A DNA stretch of 35,402 nucleotides from Oscillospiraceae bacterium (GCA_009780025.1 WRAV01000024.1:1-35402), one strand, 5' to 3'. Positions 8,408-16,128 are shown, counted from the stretch's first letter. The notes: generated by a model not told the origin, from the letters alone. Program-made: numbers and translations.

Positions 8408-9091
8408 ATGCCTGATAGTAATATACACTCCGGCCACCGCCGCCGGGTCAAGGACGAGTTCCGCAAGTTGGGGCTGGATCACTTCCCGCCCCACAAAATC
8501 CTGGAGCTGTTGCTATTTTACACCATACCCCGTGGAGACACCAACGAAATAAGCCATCACCTGATTGAGCGGTTCGGCTCGGTCTCCGGGGTGCTGAGCG
8601 CGCCGCTGGATCTGCTCGAGCGCTCACCCGGAATCGGCCCTGAGTCGGCTGCCTACCTCAAAATGATCGGCAGCGTTGCCCGGCTTTATCGTGAGGACGG
8701 CAAGGCTGAGGTAAAATCCGTCCGCACCACCGAGCAAGCCAAAGACTTTATGCGTCGGCAGCTAACCCACGAGCAGGTAGAGTGCTTCCAGATGCTCTGC
8801 CTAGGGCGCAATGGCAATATACTTTACAGCGAGCAAATCTTCCAAGGCAACAGTGGTAAGGTGGATATCGTCATCTCAGACATACTGCACCTGGCGCTGA
8901 GCAGCCGAGCCACTAAGGTTGTGATTGCCCACAACCATCCTGGCGGCATCTGCAACCCCTCGCGTGAGGATTTGCACACCACCGGCCTTATCAGCAACGA
9001 ACTGCGGCGGTTGGATATCGAGCTGACTGACCATATAATCGTCGCGGATGATGGAGTGTGCTCAATGGCAGAGCTGAAGATGCTTCCGTAA
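8408..9091 (+). CDS. radC: RadC family JAB-domain protein
   Basis: 227 residues, full length for RadC. An N-terminal helix-hairpin-helix region (about 55-92) contains RSPGIGPESA. The C-terminal JAB/MPN metal-binding domain has HNHPGGICNPSRED, so the His175-x-His177, Ser and Asp188 ligands of a JAMM motif are intact. Family members were linked to DNA repair in early work, but this is not established, and several are tied to competence or mobile elements. A GGCGGTGAG site precedes the ATG, and a TATAAT (8370-8375) lies in the divergent region shared with the pseudouridine synthase, though no well-spaced -35 was found. It is monocistronic by position. Confidence 0.93.
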   Translation: MPDSNIHSGHRRRVKDEFRKLGLDHFPPHKILELLLFYTIPRGDTNEISHHLIERFGSVSGVLSAPLDLLERSPGIGPESAAYLKMIGSVARLYREDGKAEVKSVRTTEQAKDFMRRQLTHEQVECFQMLCLGRNGNILYSEQIFQGNSGKVDIVISDILHLALSSRATKVVIAHNHPGGICNPSREDLHTTGLISNELRRLDIELTDHIIVADDGVCSMAELKMLP

Positions 9092-9110
9092 GGTCCGCAT
9101 CTTTTCTGTC
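9077..9110 (+). terminator. Probable radC terminator
   Basis: AAGATGC and GCATCTT form a 7-bp stem around a 13-base loop that contains the radC stop codon, followed by TTTTCTGT. The stem is short and the loop large, so this is a moderate candidate. Confidence 0.4.
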
Positions 9111-9155
9111 GATAATGCTTAGCTGTTATGCGGCAGCCGCTCCTCCCCTACTGTG

Positions 9156-9941
9156 CTAGGAGTTCCAACTCAGGTGTATGCATTTCCCATTCTCAAAAGC
9201 TAAGCCGAACGACCCACCAAAGGGAAATCCATCGGGTATATCGTATTCGGTATCATCAAAAAATACATGGGCGCTCGCTTCCATTGGCGCAAAAAGCTCA
9301 AGATCGCCCCATTCCATTGGTTCAACTACTAGCCGCCATATTTCGACAGGCGTAGTTTTCTCAACCTCAACCTCACGATACACTCCTGTTCTTTTGAAAA
9401 AATGGCGAGAATGTGTCCGATGCATTTGCTCGTCATCTTTTACCATACGATACATAGGGTCATCGCCTTCAAATTCGCCAAAGAACGCAGTTACAAGGTA
9501 AATCTCAGTCCCGGTACCCGCGCTGTACAAACGGTCATTTGCCATAAAACCCGGGGTGTCAACAGCAGTATGAATAAACATTTCTCCGTTTATTTCGATA
9601 GCCCCTTCGGCACGGGCTGCTTCAACCTCTTCCGGCGTAAGCACATCTCTGGCAACAATTCCTCTTAGCAGAAGACTATCATCTTGTTCCTCTACGCTTG
9701 CAAGAAGAAAGCGATAGCTAGGATGGTAATCCCACTGCGTTAATCTCGTGTAACCTTGCGCAGCATTCTCCGAGCCAGTTTCGGTGGCTTCGCCCTGTGG
9801 AGCATTCTCCGGAGCAGTTTCTGTAGCTTCGCCCGGCAGAGTACTCTCTAAAGCAGGCGGTTCTGCTTCTCTACCATTACAAGCTGCAAGCACTCCTGCC
9901 AGAAGTAGCAGAATTAAGAAAATCGATAGTATATTTTTCAT
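9156..9941 (-). CDS. Hypothetical lipoprotein with an acidic repeat linker
   Basis: 261 residues. A lipoprotein signal peptide ends in the lipobox LAAC (Cys21), so the mature protein should be anchored to the outer face of the membrane. Residues about 37-62 hold two imperfect repeats of GEATET-x-x-ENA-x-QG, a flexible acidic linker. The remaining roughly 200 residues are soluble-looking with no family I recognise; a TPVEIWRLVVEPMEWGDLELF stretch is distinctive. A GGAGGAG ribosome-binding site precedes the ATG. It is convergent with radC and stands alone. The function is unknown. Confidence 0.8.
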   Translation of the reverse strand: MKNILSIFLILLLLAGVLAACNGREAEPPALESTLPGEATETAPENAPQGEATETGSENAAQGYTRLTQWDYHPSYRFLLASVEEQDDSLLLRGIVARDVLTPEEVEAARAEGAIEINGEMFIHTAVDTPGFMANDRLYSAGTGTEIYLVTAFFGEFEGDDPMYRMVKDDEQMHRTHSRHFFKRTGVYREVEVEKTTPVEIWRLVVEPMEWGDLELFAPMEASAHVFFDDTEYDIPDGFPFGGSFGLAFENGKCIHLSWNS

Positions 9942-9970
9942 TCTTTATCTCCTCCAAATGTGAACATATA

Positions 9971-10127
9971 ACTACGCACCCCTGTGCCTCCCGCGGCTTA
10001 CGCTAAAATCAAGGTCTTTAGGGTCAAGGTCCTAAGACCCATGGAAACACCGCGGGCGGGAAAATCCCGCCCCTACAGCGGTTAGATTGGTGTGGATTAG
10101 CAGGACGCACAGGGGTGCCTCCCCTAC
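9971..10127. repeat. Cluster of REP-like palindromes in a 322-bp gene-free gap
   Basis: The gap upstream of the lipoprotein gene (9942-10263) contains no gene. It holds a GCACCCCTGTGC palindrome (about 9976-9987), a minus-strand REP with GTAG at 10076-10073 followed by GGGCGGG-ATTTT-CCCGCCC, and a second minus-strand REP with GTAG at 10127-10124 whose stem-loop contains GCACCCCTGTGC again. The first and last palindromes are inverted copies of one another, suggesting a decayed BIME with an inserted unit. The remainder, 10128-10263, is A/T-rich with nothing recognisable. Confidence 0.6.
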
Positions 10128-10263
10128 AACGTTTTACTTCGAATTCAAAAAAACGACTCTTGGGGTAATTTTGAGGTTCGTTAACTATATAACCCGTATT
10201 AAAACGAAAAATGTTCCCAGTATTAAATACTATTCGTAATTAGCTGCCTGTCCGCCGCATGGT

Positions 10264-10518
10264 TTAATGCTTTGCTTTGTGGGCTGTTATTATTGTAAAG
10301 CTGTGGGCATTTACAGTTATTATAGCACCATCTATATACGCGTACCAATTCTTTCCCCGTCTAACAATATCATTTGAGTTTCTAATTTTATCCTTGCACC
10401 ACTCAACAACGTCCACATCAGCCAAGTTTAAATTTCGCCTTATTCTCACAACGCCTAACTCTGTTGTGTGTAGGTTATCAAGGTTGACTAGTAAGTCCTC
10501 TTCCAGTGCACTCACCAC
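10264..10518 (-). CDS. DUF3781 family protein
   Basis: 84 residues resembling the small DUF3781 family of Firmicutes: an early HTTELGVVRIRRNL segment, a middle VVEWCKDKIRN segment and the C-terminal RRGKNWYAYIDGAIITVNAHSF block followed by TIITAHK. The family has no known function. The start is uncertain: two consecutive GTG codons (10518 and 10515) lie within a GGTGGTGAG stretch that may itself be the ribosome-binding site, so translation could begin a few codons later. It sits between REP repeats and a broken acetyltransferase in a locally A/T-rich patch, which hints at acquired DNA. Confidence 0.65.
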   Translation of the reverse strand: MVSALEEDLLVNLDNLHTTELGVVRIRRNLNLADVDVVEWCKDKIRNSNDIVRRGKNWYAYIDGAIITVNAHSFTIITAHKAKH

Positions 10519-10586
10519 CTAATATAAATTAGCTAACACAAGCCCATTTTCAATTGACTATGCCGAAAATGCTTATACTATAACCC

Positions 10587-10984
10587 TCATTGCTTTCGGG
10601 GCCTTTCTTTGGAAAAAGATTGTATTGACTTCTCGTAGCCAATATTTTCATAAAAGGCTACAGCTTCCGGTTGCGCTCCAAAAAATAGCGACGTTGGCGA
10701 TGTTTCAAACGCAAATGACATTAGTTTCTCTCCAATTCCTAGCCTCTGGTATTCGGGCAAAACAAGAATTTCTGTTATTGTACCAAAAAACAACCGTCAG
10801 TTAGTACCCTAACGCACCCAACCAGCTTGTCATTATCCCAAGCGGTCGTATTGATAGTTCTTTTCAATGCTTCTCTTGTATATTGAGAGTGGTAATTGCC
10901 CGGCCAAACTTGGACTGCCATGTTTATAAAAGTAGTAACATCAAGATTTTCGTCGTGTGTTCTATATTCAATGTTTTCCATCAT
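10587..10984 (-). pseudogene. GNAT-family N-acetyltransferase, frameshifted
   Basis: Two overlapping frames together make one GNAT acetyltransferase of about 132 residues. The first part (10984 to about 10785) encodes the N-terminal half up to LVGCVRVLTDGCF; the second (to 10587) continues with FGTITEILVLPEYQRLGIGEKLM, the acetyl-CoA-binding motif A region, and ends with FYENIGYEKS. The join falls in a run of six T (plus strand A, 10785-10790). Seven T would restore a continuous frame, so a one-base deletion or a sequencing error explains the break. It starts 10 bp after the RNA methyltransferase stop and is probably in the same transcript. The substrate is unknown. Confidence 0.75.
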
Positions 10985-10994
10985 GGGCTCACCC

Positions 10995-12110
10995 CTAAAA
11001 ATACATATACAACCAGCATTTAATCATCCCGTTATAAAGCTTCCGGCGCTTGCTGGCCTTACGACCGAACAACCTCTCAAACTCCTCGTGCGGGCTGATT
11101 ATGTAATATCTGTACCCAGGCCGTGGCGCAAAGGCCTTACCCATCTTCCGGTAGAGCTCCTCGGCGGCTTTGACCTCAAGCAAACGCTCGCCGTAGGGTG
11201 GGTTGCAGAGCACTATCGTCTTCTCCTCCCCGCAACTGAACTGGCCGATATCTTGCACCCCCGCCGTTATCAGCGCACCCACCCCGGCCTTGGCGGCATT
11301 CTCGACGGCTATCTCCGCGGCCTCTGGGTCGCTGTCGTAGCCTATACCCTCAAATGTGCTCTGAGGCAGAACCCCAGCCATGGCGGCCTCGCGCTCGGCG
11401 CGCCAGACTTCCTTGGGCATGCTCCCCCAGCTCTCGGCCGCGAAAGCGCGCCCGGCCCCAGGCGGAATATGGCAGGCCCGCAGTGCCGACTCAATCAGCA
11501 GTGTGCCCGAACCGCACATAGGGTCAACTACCCGGCTGCCCGGCTTTATATGAGCGAGGTCGCAGATACCCGCCGCCAGCGTCTCTTTTATTGGCGCGGT
11601 CTTGCCCGAACCCTTGCGGTAACCCCGCTTGTGCAGCCCTTCTCCCGAGGTGTCCAGCATTATGCTGACCTGGTCCTTGAGTATGGCAAACTGTATCTGA
11701 TGCACCGGGCCAGTCTCTTCAAACCAGCTTTGGCCGTAGACTTTTTCCAGCCGCGCAACCGCCGCGCGCTTAATTATCTTCTGGCAGTCGGGTATACTGT
11801 GCAGCCCGCTCTTTAGCGACCACCCCTTTACCGGGAAGGCGTCCGCCTTGCCGACAAACCGCTCAAACGGCAGCTCTGCCACACCGTCAAACAGCTCTGT
11901 AAAGCTGGCTGCCGGAAAGCTACCCAGCACAATGCAGACCCGCTCGGCGCAGCGCAGCGAGATGTTTGCCCGGGCAAGCACCGCCAAGTCTCCGCGAAAC
12001 GTAACTTTGCCGTCGGTTGCGGCAACATCCTGTCCGCCTATCCGTTTTATTTCGTGGGCCAGCGGGCTTTCCAGCCCGAATAGACATGGCGCGCAGAGTG
12101 TAAGTTCCAT
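10995..12110 (-). CDS. THUMP-domain class I SAM-dependent RNA methyltransferase (RlmL N-half / YpsC-like)
   Basis: 371 residues. An N-terminal ferredoxin-like plus THUMP RNA-binding region (about 1-155) is followed by a Rossmann methyltransferase domain with motif I VVDPMCGSGTLLIE (194-207) and the catalytic motif NPPYGER (303-309), typical of N2-guanine RNA methyltransferases such as the RlmL m2G2445 domain and B. subtilis YpsC. It probably methylates a guanosine of 23S rRNA, though a tRNA target cannot be excluded. The C-terminus KWLYMYF-like (KCWLYMYF) is normal for the family. The broken GNAT gene follows 10 bp downstream. Confidence 0.93.
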   Translation of the reverse strand: MELTLCAPCLFGLESPLAHEIKRIGGQDVAATDGKVTFRGDLAVLARANISLRCAERVCIVLGSFPAASFTELFDGVAELPFERFVGKADAFPVKGWSLKSGLHSIPDCQKIIKRAAVARLEKVYGQSWFEETGPVHQIQFAILKDQVSIMLDTSGEGLHKRGYRKGSGKTAPIKETLAAGICDLAHIKPGSRVVDPMCGSGTLLIESALRACHIPPGAGRAFAAESWGSMPKEVWRAEREAAMAGVLPQSTFEGIGYDSDPEAAEIAVENAAKAGVGALITAGVQDIGQFSCGEEKTIVLCNPPYGERLLEVKAAEELYRKMGKAFAPRPGYRYYIISPHEEFERLFGRKASKRRKLYNGMIKCWLYMYF

Positions 12111-12181
12111 AAGTGAGGTTTCCTTTATGTTTTATTCTTCGGGCTGCGGGAGAAATACTCTCCGCTGCGCTTCAGCAAATC

Positions 12182-12210
12182 TTGACAAAATATTTGGTAT
12201 ATGCTACACT
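12182..12210 (+). promoter_or_regulatory. Sigma-A type promoter of a candidate small RNA
   Basis: A perfect -35 TTGACA (12182-12187), 17 bp of spacer and TACACT (12205-12210, 4 of 6 matches) point rightward into DNA that lacks a convincing gene. It lies upstream of, and opposite to, the RNA methyltransferase gene. Confidence 0.6.
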
Positions 12211-12216
12211 TATTTT

Positions 12217-12442
12217 CATTCAAAAAGGCTCCGGATATGAAGGAGCCGCATGGCCGCTGAAGGTGTGCAACCACCAACAGCGGGCAAAGGTGGCCAACCG
12301 TTAAGACAACGCACCCTCGCTCTTCCACGCGACAGCTTGTATTATACATCATTTGCCTTATTTTTTCAAGCCGTCGCAGGAAGTTATCGCCATTTTATGG
12401 CGCGCGTAGGGGCAGTCACCTCTATGCGCGTCTTTTTGTTTT
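12217..12442 (+). ncRNA. Candidate structured small RNA of about 226 nt
   Basis: Downstream of a good promoter are two well-formed hairpins: GGCTCC/GGAGCC (12227-12247), and CCGCTG-AA-GGTG / CACC-AA-CAGCGG (12254-12283), whose two helices are separated by a symmetrical AA/AA internal loop and capped by TGCAAC. The unit ends in an intrinsic terminator. I do not recognise it: it lacks the conserved loops of SRP RNA, RNase P or tmRNA. An 83-codon frame begins at 12250 behind AAGGAG, but it reads through the terminator and has a low-quality composition, so an RNA product is preferred. A short leader peptide remains possible. The rest of the gene-free stretch 12111-12848 is described in the following entries. 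Confidence 0.4.
12402..12442 (+). terminator. Intrinsic terminator of the candidate small RNA
   Basis: GCGCGTAGGGG (12402-12412) pairs with CCTCTATGCGC (12419-12429) through 11 pairs including G-U wobbles, with a 6-base loop, followed by TCTTTTTGTTTT. The 5' arm contains GTAGGGG, so a REP-like palindrome may have been reused as a terminator. Confidence 0.65.
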
Positions 12443-12612
12443 CGGAGCTTTTGAATGGCTCAGCGCAGCCAACAGCTCGCGATTTTCTCGCTGTGGTCTA
12501 AATTTGTGATGCGGAGCAGGTAGCGTTATAGCTTTTTGGGAGATTGTGGCGCGATGATGCGGTTTTGCGACTTTAGTTTGGCATCGCGCCCTTACAGTAT
12601 CGGGTTTTTTGC

Positions 12613-12634
12613 GTAGGGGCGCCATCGGCCGTCC
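12613..12634 (+). repeat. Single REP unit beside a diverged partner
   Basis: GTAG (12613-12616) is followed by the imperfect palindrome GGGCGC-CATCG-GCCGTCC. About 25 bp before it (12580-12595) is GCATCGCGCCCTTACA, which reads on the minus strand as a diverged GTAG-type head. It is preceded by GCGGTTTTGCGACTTTAGTT, a core also found in the repeat at 28.16 kb. Confidence 0.45.
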
Positions 12635-12814
12635 GCTAATTATAACCCAAAGCTTAACTCTATGATGCGGACACATAGCGCAGCGAAGTCGCGAGCCATT
12701 GGTCCAGCGCTTGCGCAGACACGTCAGCTAAGTTATAGCTACGGCTTAACTCTATGGTGCGGAGCACGTAGCGCAGCGGAGTTGCGAGCTGTTGGTCCAG
12801 CGCTGGCGCTGGCT
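12631..12814. repeat. Tandem duplication of a 92-bp noncoding unit
   Basis: Two adjoining copies, 12631-12722 and 12723-12814, can be aligned over nearly their whole length. Both contain GCTTAACTCTATG, then TAGCGCAGCG, GCGAGC and TTGGTCCAGCGCT. They differ by scattered substitutions and one indel, so the duplication is not recent. A fragment GTGATGCGGAGCAGGTAGCG near 12507 may be a third, partial copy. The second copy ends about 35 bp before the AbrB-like gene and may carry its control region, but no clear promoter was found. Confidence 0.7.
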
Positions 12815-12848
12815 GGGCGAATTCAGAAGCGAAAGGCAGTGTTGCATC

Positions 12849-13100
12849 ATGGAAGGGCAGAGAGTTGCGACTCGTTTAATGGGCGACCTCGGTCGCATCG
12901 TAATCCCCGCTGACATGCGCGAGGCGCTTGGTTGGGGTATCGGCAAAGAACTGGAAGTTGTGATGAACAACCTCGCCACAAGATCGATTGTTATTCGCGA
13001 GGTTTTGCTGCGTTGCTCTCTTTACCAGGTGGAGTCCGAAAATCTGCGCAAGGTCGAGAAGGGCTATGTCTGCTCCGGGTGCGCAGCAAAAATAAAGTAA
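12849..13100 (+). CDS. AbrB/SpoVT-like transcriptional regulator, short form
   Basis: 83 residues from the ATG at 12849. The swapped-hairpin AbrB DNA-binding domain is clear: RLMGDLGRIVIPADMREALGW (about 9-29), then GKELEVVMN and SIVIREV. The C-terminus RCSLYQ...NLRKVEKGYVCSGCAAKIK resembles the small zinc knuckle of clostridial AbrB relatives, but the first half has only one cysteine (CSLY) where CxxC is usual. The protein therefore has three candidate ligands. AbrB-type proteins are dimeric or tetrameric transition-state regulators. The ribosome-binding site is weak (AAAGG, distant), and the region upstream is the 92-bp tandem repeat. Targets are unknown. Confidence 0.8.
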   Translation: MEGQRVATRLMGDLGRIVIPADMREALGWGIGKELEVVMNNLATRSIVIREVLLRCSLYQVESENLRKVEKGYVCSGCAAKIK

Positions 13101-13110
13101 GTTTCTACAA

Positions 13111-13137
13111 ATAGGGCCGCCGGTGGGCGGCACCTAT
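13111..13137 (+). terminator. Hairpin after the AbrB-like gene
   Basis: ATAGG-GCCGCC pairs with GGCGGC-A-CCTAT over 11 bp with a GGTG loop, 10 bp past the stop codon. No T-tract follows, so this may be a weak terminator or only a stabilising hairpin. The remainder to 13309 shows no gene. Confidence 0.35.
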
Positions 13138-13309
13138 TAATTATGCAATGATTTGCTAGAAGAACGACACAGCCCGAAAACCTATGGCCCTCCCTTTCCA
13201 TAGCAAATACAAAAAACTCAAAAACCTCTGCGGCATCTATTATTTTAGGGTTAGATGTGGTATTATTGTGACATATTAGACCGTGCAAACTTTTAAGGAG
13301 GGCAAAACA

Positions 13310-14536
13310 ATGCCAGTTGTACATCCTTTCCGCGCACTGCGCCCCAAAAGCGAGCAGGCCTCCGCAGTGGCCGCTCTGCCTTATGATGTGCTCTCAACCG
13401 CCGAGGCCCGGGTTATGGCGAAGGGCAATCCCCACTCCTTCCTCCACGTGGACAAGCCGGAGATGGACCTTGCCGATGACGTCCACCAATACGCACCCGA
13501 GGTCTACGCCCAGGCCAAGACCGCCCTTGACGGTCTGGTCGCTAGCGGCGTTATGACCGAGGACACTGCACCCTGCTTTTACATCTACCGCCAAACTGTG
13601 GGCAGCCGCGCCCAGACCGGTCTCGCGGCCTGCGCCCAAGTGTCCGACTACAACGCCGACACTATCAAAAAGCACGAGCTCACCCGCACCGACAAAGAGA
13701 ATGACCGCGTCAAGCACGTGGACACCCTAAGCGCGCACACCGGCCCAATCTTCTTGACCTACAGGGCAGATGCCGCGCCCCAGCCAAAGGCGCTAATGCA
13801 GGCATGGATAGACAGCCACAAGCCGGAGTACGACTTTAAGTCGGAAGACGGCGTGGGCCAAACAATGTGGGTGGTTGATGATCCCGCCGCAATAAAGCAG
13901 CTATCCGAGGCCTTTGAGGGCATTGAGGCGCTCTACATCGCCGACGGGCACCACCGTGCGGCCTCTGCCTCCAGAGTGGCGGCTATGCGAAATGGCGGCC
14001 CAGACGCTGAGTCCGAGCGTTTCCTGTCGGTAATATTCCCACACGATGACCTCATAATAATGGACTACAACCGCCTTCTGTGCGACCTTAACGGCATGGA
14101 TGCCGCAGGTTTCCTGACAGCACTTGGCGAGAAGTTCGAAATCAGCGAGTCGGCCACTCCGGTAAAACCCACACACCCGCACACCTACGGCGTTTACCTT
14201 GCCGGCAAGTGGTACACCGCCAAATACAAGCTCCCCGCACCGACAGACGTGGTCGAGCGGCTGGCTGTAGCAGTGCTGCAAAACGAAGTGCTTGCCCCAC
14301 TGCTGGGCATCCAGAACCCACAGACCGACAAGCGGATCGACTTTGTAGGCGGCATCCGCGGCACTGCCGAGCTCGAGCAACGCGTAAACAGCGGCGAAAT
14401 GGCCCTGGCCTTTTCGGTCTGCCCCACTACCCTTACCGAGCTTATGGATGTCTCCGACGCCGGTCGGATAATGCCGCCCAAGTCCACCTGGTTCGAACCC
14501 AAGCTGCGCAGCGGCCTGTTGATTCACAAGTTTTAG
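13310..14536 (+). CDS. DUF1015 family protein
   Basis: 408 residues from the ATG at 13310, which has AAGGAGG 10 bp upstream; the in-frame start nine codons earlier is unlikely. It opens with MPVVHPFRALRP, and has ALPYDVLSTAEAR, KKHELTRTDKENDR and LYIADGHHRAASA, the hallmarks of DUF1015. The conserved DGHHR segment is the probable active or ligand-binding centre. The family is widespread in Clostridia and often sits beside serine/phosphoglycerate metabolism genes, but its biochemical role is not established, and those neighbours are absent here. A REP palindrome lies 9 bp after the stop. Confidence 0.92.
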   Translation: MPVVHPFRALRPKSEQASAVAALPYDVLSTAEARVMAKGNPHSFLHVDKPEMDLADDVHQYAPEVYAQAKTALDGLVASGVMTEDTAPCFYIYRQTVGSRAQTGLAACAQVSDYNADTIKKHELTRTDKENDRVKHVDTLSAHTGPIFLTYRADAAPQPKALMQAWIDSHKPEYDFKSEDGVGQTMWVVDDPAAIKQLSEAFEGIEALYIADGHHRAASASRVAAMRNGGPDAESERFLSVIFPHDDLIIMDYNRLLCDLNGMDAAGFLTALGEKFEISESATPVKPTHPHTYGVYLAGKWYTAKYKLPAPTDVVERLAVAVLQNEVLAPLLGIQNPQTDKRIDFVGGIRGTAELEQRVNSGEMALAFSVCPTTLTELMDVSDAGRIMPPKSTWFEPKLRSGLLIHKF

Positions 14537-14544
14537 CAAATGCT

Positions 14545-14574
14545 GTAGGAGCGGGGATGAAACCTCGCCCCTAC
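14545..14574. repeat. REP palindrome bounded by GTAG on both strands
   Basis: GTAGGAGCGGGG (14545-14556) and CCTCGCCCCTAC (14563-14574) form an imperfect hairpin with a 6-base loop. GTAG is at both outer ends, like a miniature head-outward pair. Its place directly after the DUF1015 stop suggests it may also slow or end transcription. Confidence 0.6.
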
Positions 14575-14629
14575 GTGGGTGCGCCCAATTTCCCGGAATA
14601 TTTTTGTGCTGGAGTACACCGGCGCGGTC

Positions 14630-14658
14630 TTGTATTTTTGACCCAAAAAAGCTAAACT
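14630..14658 (+). promoter_or_regulatory. Probable promoter of the aldehyde dehydrogenase gene
   Basis: TTGTAT (14630-14635), 17 bp of spacer and TAAACT (14653-14658) lie about 40 bp before the start codon, in an A/T-rich stretch following the REP. Each box matches consensus at 4 to 5 of 6 positions. Confidence 0.45.
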
Positions 14659-14697
14659 TAACTGTGATAACATATTAACGAGGAGGGCTTTGTAACT

Positions 14698-16110
14698 ATG
14701 CCGGATATTACCGCCAACGAATATATAAAAGGACTTGTCGCGCGCGCGCGCGCAGCTCAAAAAATCGCTGAGGGTTACACCCAAGAGAAGGTGGACGAAC
14801 TCTGCGCCGCGATAACCTGGGCAGTTGTTAAAGAAGAGAACGCCCGCAAGATCGCTAAGCTTGCCTTCGAAGAATCCCAGATGGGGTACGAGGAAGCCAA
14901 ATATATCAAGCTTCAAATCAAGCCCCGGGGTGTGCTGCGCGACATGCAGGGCCACAAGTCGGTCGGCGTAATCGAAGAAATTCCTGAGCATGGCCTTGTA
15001 AAGTACGCAAAGCCTGTGGGTGTTGTCGGCGGTATCGTACCTTGCACCAACCCAGAGGTTACTCCGCCTGCAAAAGCTGCGTCGGCTATTAAGGGGCGCA
15101 ATGCTATTATTCTTGCGCCGCACCCGCGCACTAAGGGGACAAACACCCTCGTCTGCGACCTTATGCGCGCAGCTCTTAAAAAACATGGCGCACCAGAGGA
15201 CTTAATCCTCTACATCGACCCCGAAAACCTCAAGACCCACGGACTTGAGGCCACCAGCGAGCTGATGAAGCAGGTTGACCTCGTTATTGCCACCGGAGGC
15301 GGCGCTCTTGTGCACGCGGCTTACTCTTCTGGTACACCCGCTTATGGCGTAGGTGCGGGCAACGTTGTGAGCATCATCGACGAGACCGCCGACCTAGCCG
15401 ACGCCTGCGAGAAGGTTATGCGCTCCAAGACTTTCGACTTCGCCACCAGCTGTTCGGCCGACAACAACGTTATGATTAAAGACACCATCTACGACGCTGC
15501 AATGGCAGGGCTCAAAGAGAACGGCGGCTACCTCTGCACACCCGAAGAGAAGGCTAAGCTGCAGGCTACCATGTTCCTGCCGGACGGCCACTTAGACCCC
15601 AAGTCCGGTCTGGCCGCTGCTTCCCCGCAGAAGATCGCCGAAACTGCCGGGTTCTCGCTGCCCGAGGGCGCAAAGTTCATTATGGTTGAGTCCACCGGCG
15701 CGGGCGCCGAACATCCCTTCTCGGGCGAAAAACTCTCGGTTGTGCTAAACGTCTACAAGTACACCGACTTTGACAAGGCTATCGACTTCCTCAACGAGAT
15801 TCACGAGTGGTCGGGCAAGGGGCACTCGTGCGCCATACACTCCACCGACGAGTCACGCATTCGCAAGCTGGCCGAGCGCACCTACACCTCCCGCATTATG
15901 GTTCGCCTACCCACATCCGCCGCCAACAGCGGCAACTGGTTCAACGGCATGCCCTTCTCGATGTCCCTGGGCTGCGGCAGCTGGGGCGGCAACAGCACCA
16001 CCGAAAACATCACCTGGCGGCATCTTATCAATGTCACCTGGGTGTCTTCGCCAATCCCGCTGACAACCCCGAAGGATGAGGATTTGTTTGGGGATATTAT
16101 TAAGGACTAA
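14698..16110 (+). CDS. CoA-acylating aldehyde dehydrogenase (EutE/AdhE-N/SauS-like)
   Basis: 470 residues, typical of CoA-dependent aldehyde dehydrogenases, which interconvert an aldehyde, CoA and NAD(P)+ with acyl-CoA and NAD(P)H. It shows PVGVVGGIVPCTNP (106-119), ATGGGALVHAAYSSGTPAYGVGAGN (about 198-222) and SCSADN with the predicted catalytic Cys252. The C-terminal WGGNSTTENITWRHLINVTW block is conserved in this subfamily, which includes acylating sulfoacetaldehyde dehydrogenase SauS. It stands alone: no alcohol dehydrogenase, microcompartment shell or sulfonate gene is adjacent, so the physiological aldehyde (acetaldehyde, sulfoacetaldehyde or another) is open. A GAGGAGGG site precedes the ATG, and a strong terminator follows the stop. 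Confidence 0.9.
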   Translation: MPDITANEYIKGLVARARAAQKIAEGYTQEKVDELCAAITWAVVKEENARKIAKLAFEESQMGYEEAKYIKLQIKPRGVLRDMQGHKSVGVIEEIPEHGLVKYAKPVGVVGGIVPCTNPEVTPPAKAASAIKGRNAIILAPHPRTKGTNTLVCDLMRAALKKHGAPEDLILYIDPENLKTHGLEATSELMKQVDLVIATGGGALVHAAYSSGTPAYGVGAGNVVSIIDETADLADACEKVMRSKTFDFATSCSADNNVMIKDTIYDAAMAGLKENGGYLCTPEEKAKLQATMFLPDGHLDPKSGLAAASPQKIAETAGFSLPEGAKFIMVESTGAGAEHPFSGEKLSVVLNVYKYTDFDKAIDFLNEIHEWSGKGHSCAIHSTDESRIRKLAERTYTSRIMVRLPTSAANSGNWFNGMPFSMSLGCGSWGGNSTTENITWRHLINVTWVSSPIPLTTPKDEDLFGDIIKD

Positions 16111-16128
16111 ATCAGCACAAAAGTTATC

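Noticed and set aside
12250-12501. 83-codon frame with AAGGAG four bases before its ATG
   Set aside because: It reads through a strong intrinsic terminator and through hairpin arms, and its sequence lacks a coherent domain. The AAGGAG is one arm of a hairpin.
12631-12814. Possible CRISPR array
   Set aside because: There are only two long diverged copies without unique spacers and no cas genes.
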